From NCBI GenBank assembly GCA_031257135.1, contig JAIRPH010000065.1, forward strand, positions 1 to 13,737: DNA of 13,737 bases, given 5' to 3'. This document shows, one piece after another, positions 13,466 to 13,737 of the stretch. The position numbers and the translations under genes were made by a program. Positions within the stretch are counted from its first letter, which is position 1; every line of letters begins with the position of its first letter. This DNA is from Spirochaetaceae bacterium (GTDB lineage: Bacteria; Spirochaetota; Spirochaetia; Treponematales; Breznakiellaceae). The notes under the pieces are model-generated. The model made no database searches. It was not told where the DNA came from and saw only the letters and a list, made by a program, of their open reading frames with translations.

Positions 13466-13737
13466 ATGAATACCATTGTATGGGCGGCGGCGATTATCGC
13501 GCTGACCGCATCTTCCGTCTTTGCGGGCGGGAAGAAGGAGAGCGCGCCTGCCCCGATGACAGTAGTGAAGATCGGGCTTATGGGCGAGGAGCTTGAACCG
13601 GCATGGAACGAGGCGGGTAAGGCTCTGCTCGCTGAGAACATCAAGGTGGAACTCGTTAAGTTCAGCGATTACGCCGTACCGAACCGGGCTTTAGCCGACG
13701 GGGACATCGATCTTAATTCGTTTCAGCACGACGCTTT
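13466..13737 (+). CDS. metQ: MetQ/NlpA-type substrate-binding protein, partial at right edge
   Basis: The first 90 codons are present. Residues 1-20 form a signal peptide (MNTIVWAAAIIALTASSVFA, cleavage before GGKKES). The mature start VKIGLMGEELEPAWNEAGK, followed by VELVKFSDYAVPNRALADGD and then IDLNSFQHDA, is characteristic of NlpA/MetQ proteins, which deliver methionine to the MetNI ABC importer. Unlike E. coli MetQ there is no lipobox Cys after the signal sequence, and the n-region lacks Lys or Arg; Cys-less VFAGGKKE ends occur in Treponema binding proteins. It has a strong promoter and AGGAGG, so expression should be high. metN and metI would be expected beyond the window. Substrate is inferred from family only. 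Confidence 0.85.
   Translation, partial: MNTIVWAAAIIALTASSVFAGGKKESAPAPMTVVKIGLMGEELEPAWNEAGKALLAENIKVELVKFSDYAVPNRALADGDIDLNSFQHDA

Overview
The window looks like chromosomal DNA of a spirochaete, most probably Treponema or a close relative. This rests on gene content and style: a solute-binding protein with a Cys-less 'VFAGGKKE' signal end, a LamG/FN3 protein paired with a TPR protein, and Treponema-like housekeeping proteins. It is an inference from memory of families, not a database match. Most genes are GC-moderate; the block at about 3490-5230 is visibly AT-rich and looks acquired.

Layout from left to right. Positions 1-180 hold a broken, unidentified minus-strand coding fragment that runs off the left edge. 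rbfA and truB overlap on the plus strand (ribosome maturation and tRNA pseudouridylation). They converge on thrC (threonine synthase, minus strand), with a 24-bp tandem duplication carrying both stop codons. Upstream of thrC is an array of about ten 21-bp repeats (2717-2940). It abuts a decayed IS200/IS605-type element whose tnpB has a large in-frame internal deletion, a damaged zinc ribbon and a lost stop codon, so its frame reads into the repeats.

Next comes an AT-rich two-gene minus-strand cassette, an AAA/ABC-type ATPase (3972-5174) followed 2 bp later by a small PIN-like nuclease (3490-3969). It has its own strong sigma70-like promoter immediately upstream of the ATPase. This is the best candidate in the window for a little-described system; an ATPase-plus-nuclease pair suggests phage or plasmid defence or a toxin-like module, but the sequence alone does not prove this.

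uvrC (excision repair) is divergent from a plus-strand cluster: a secreted LamG/FN3 protein, a TPR protein (4-bp overlap) and deoC (deoxyribose-phosphate aldolase). The 366-bp gap after deoC holds a probable terminator, then a promoter and a second IS200/IS605 remnant (a tnpB C-terminal tail plus right-end hairpin) that now forms the leader of a class I/II aminotransferase gene. That gene converges, with a single base between stops, on an FAD-linked oxidase of the GlcD family. A strong promoter and ribosome binding site then start a MetQ/NlpA-type substrate-binding protein that runs off the right edge. No tRNA, rRNA or CRISPR array was seen.
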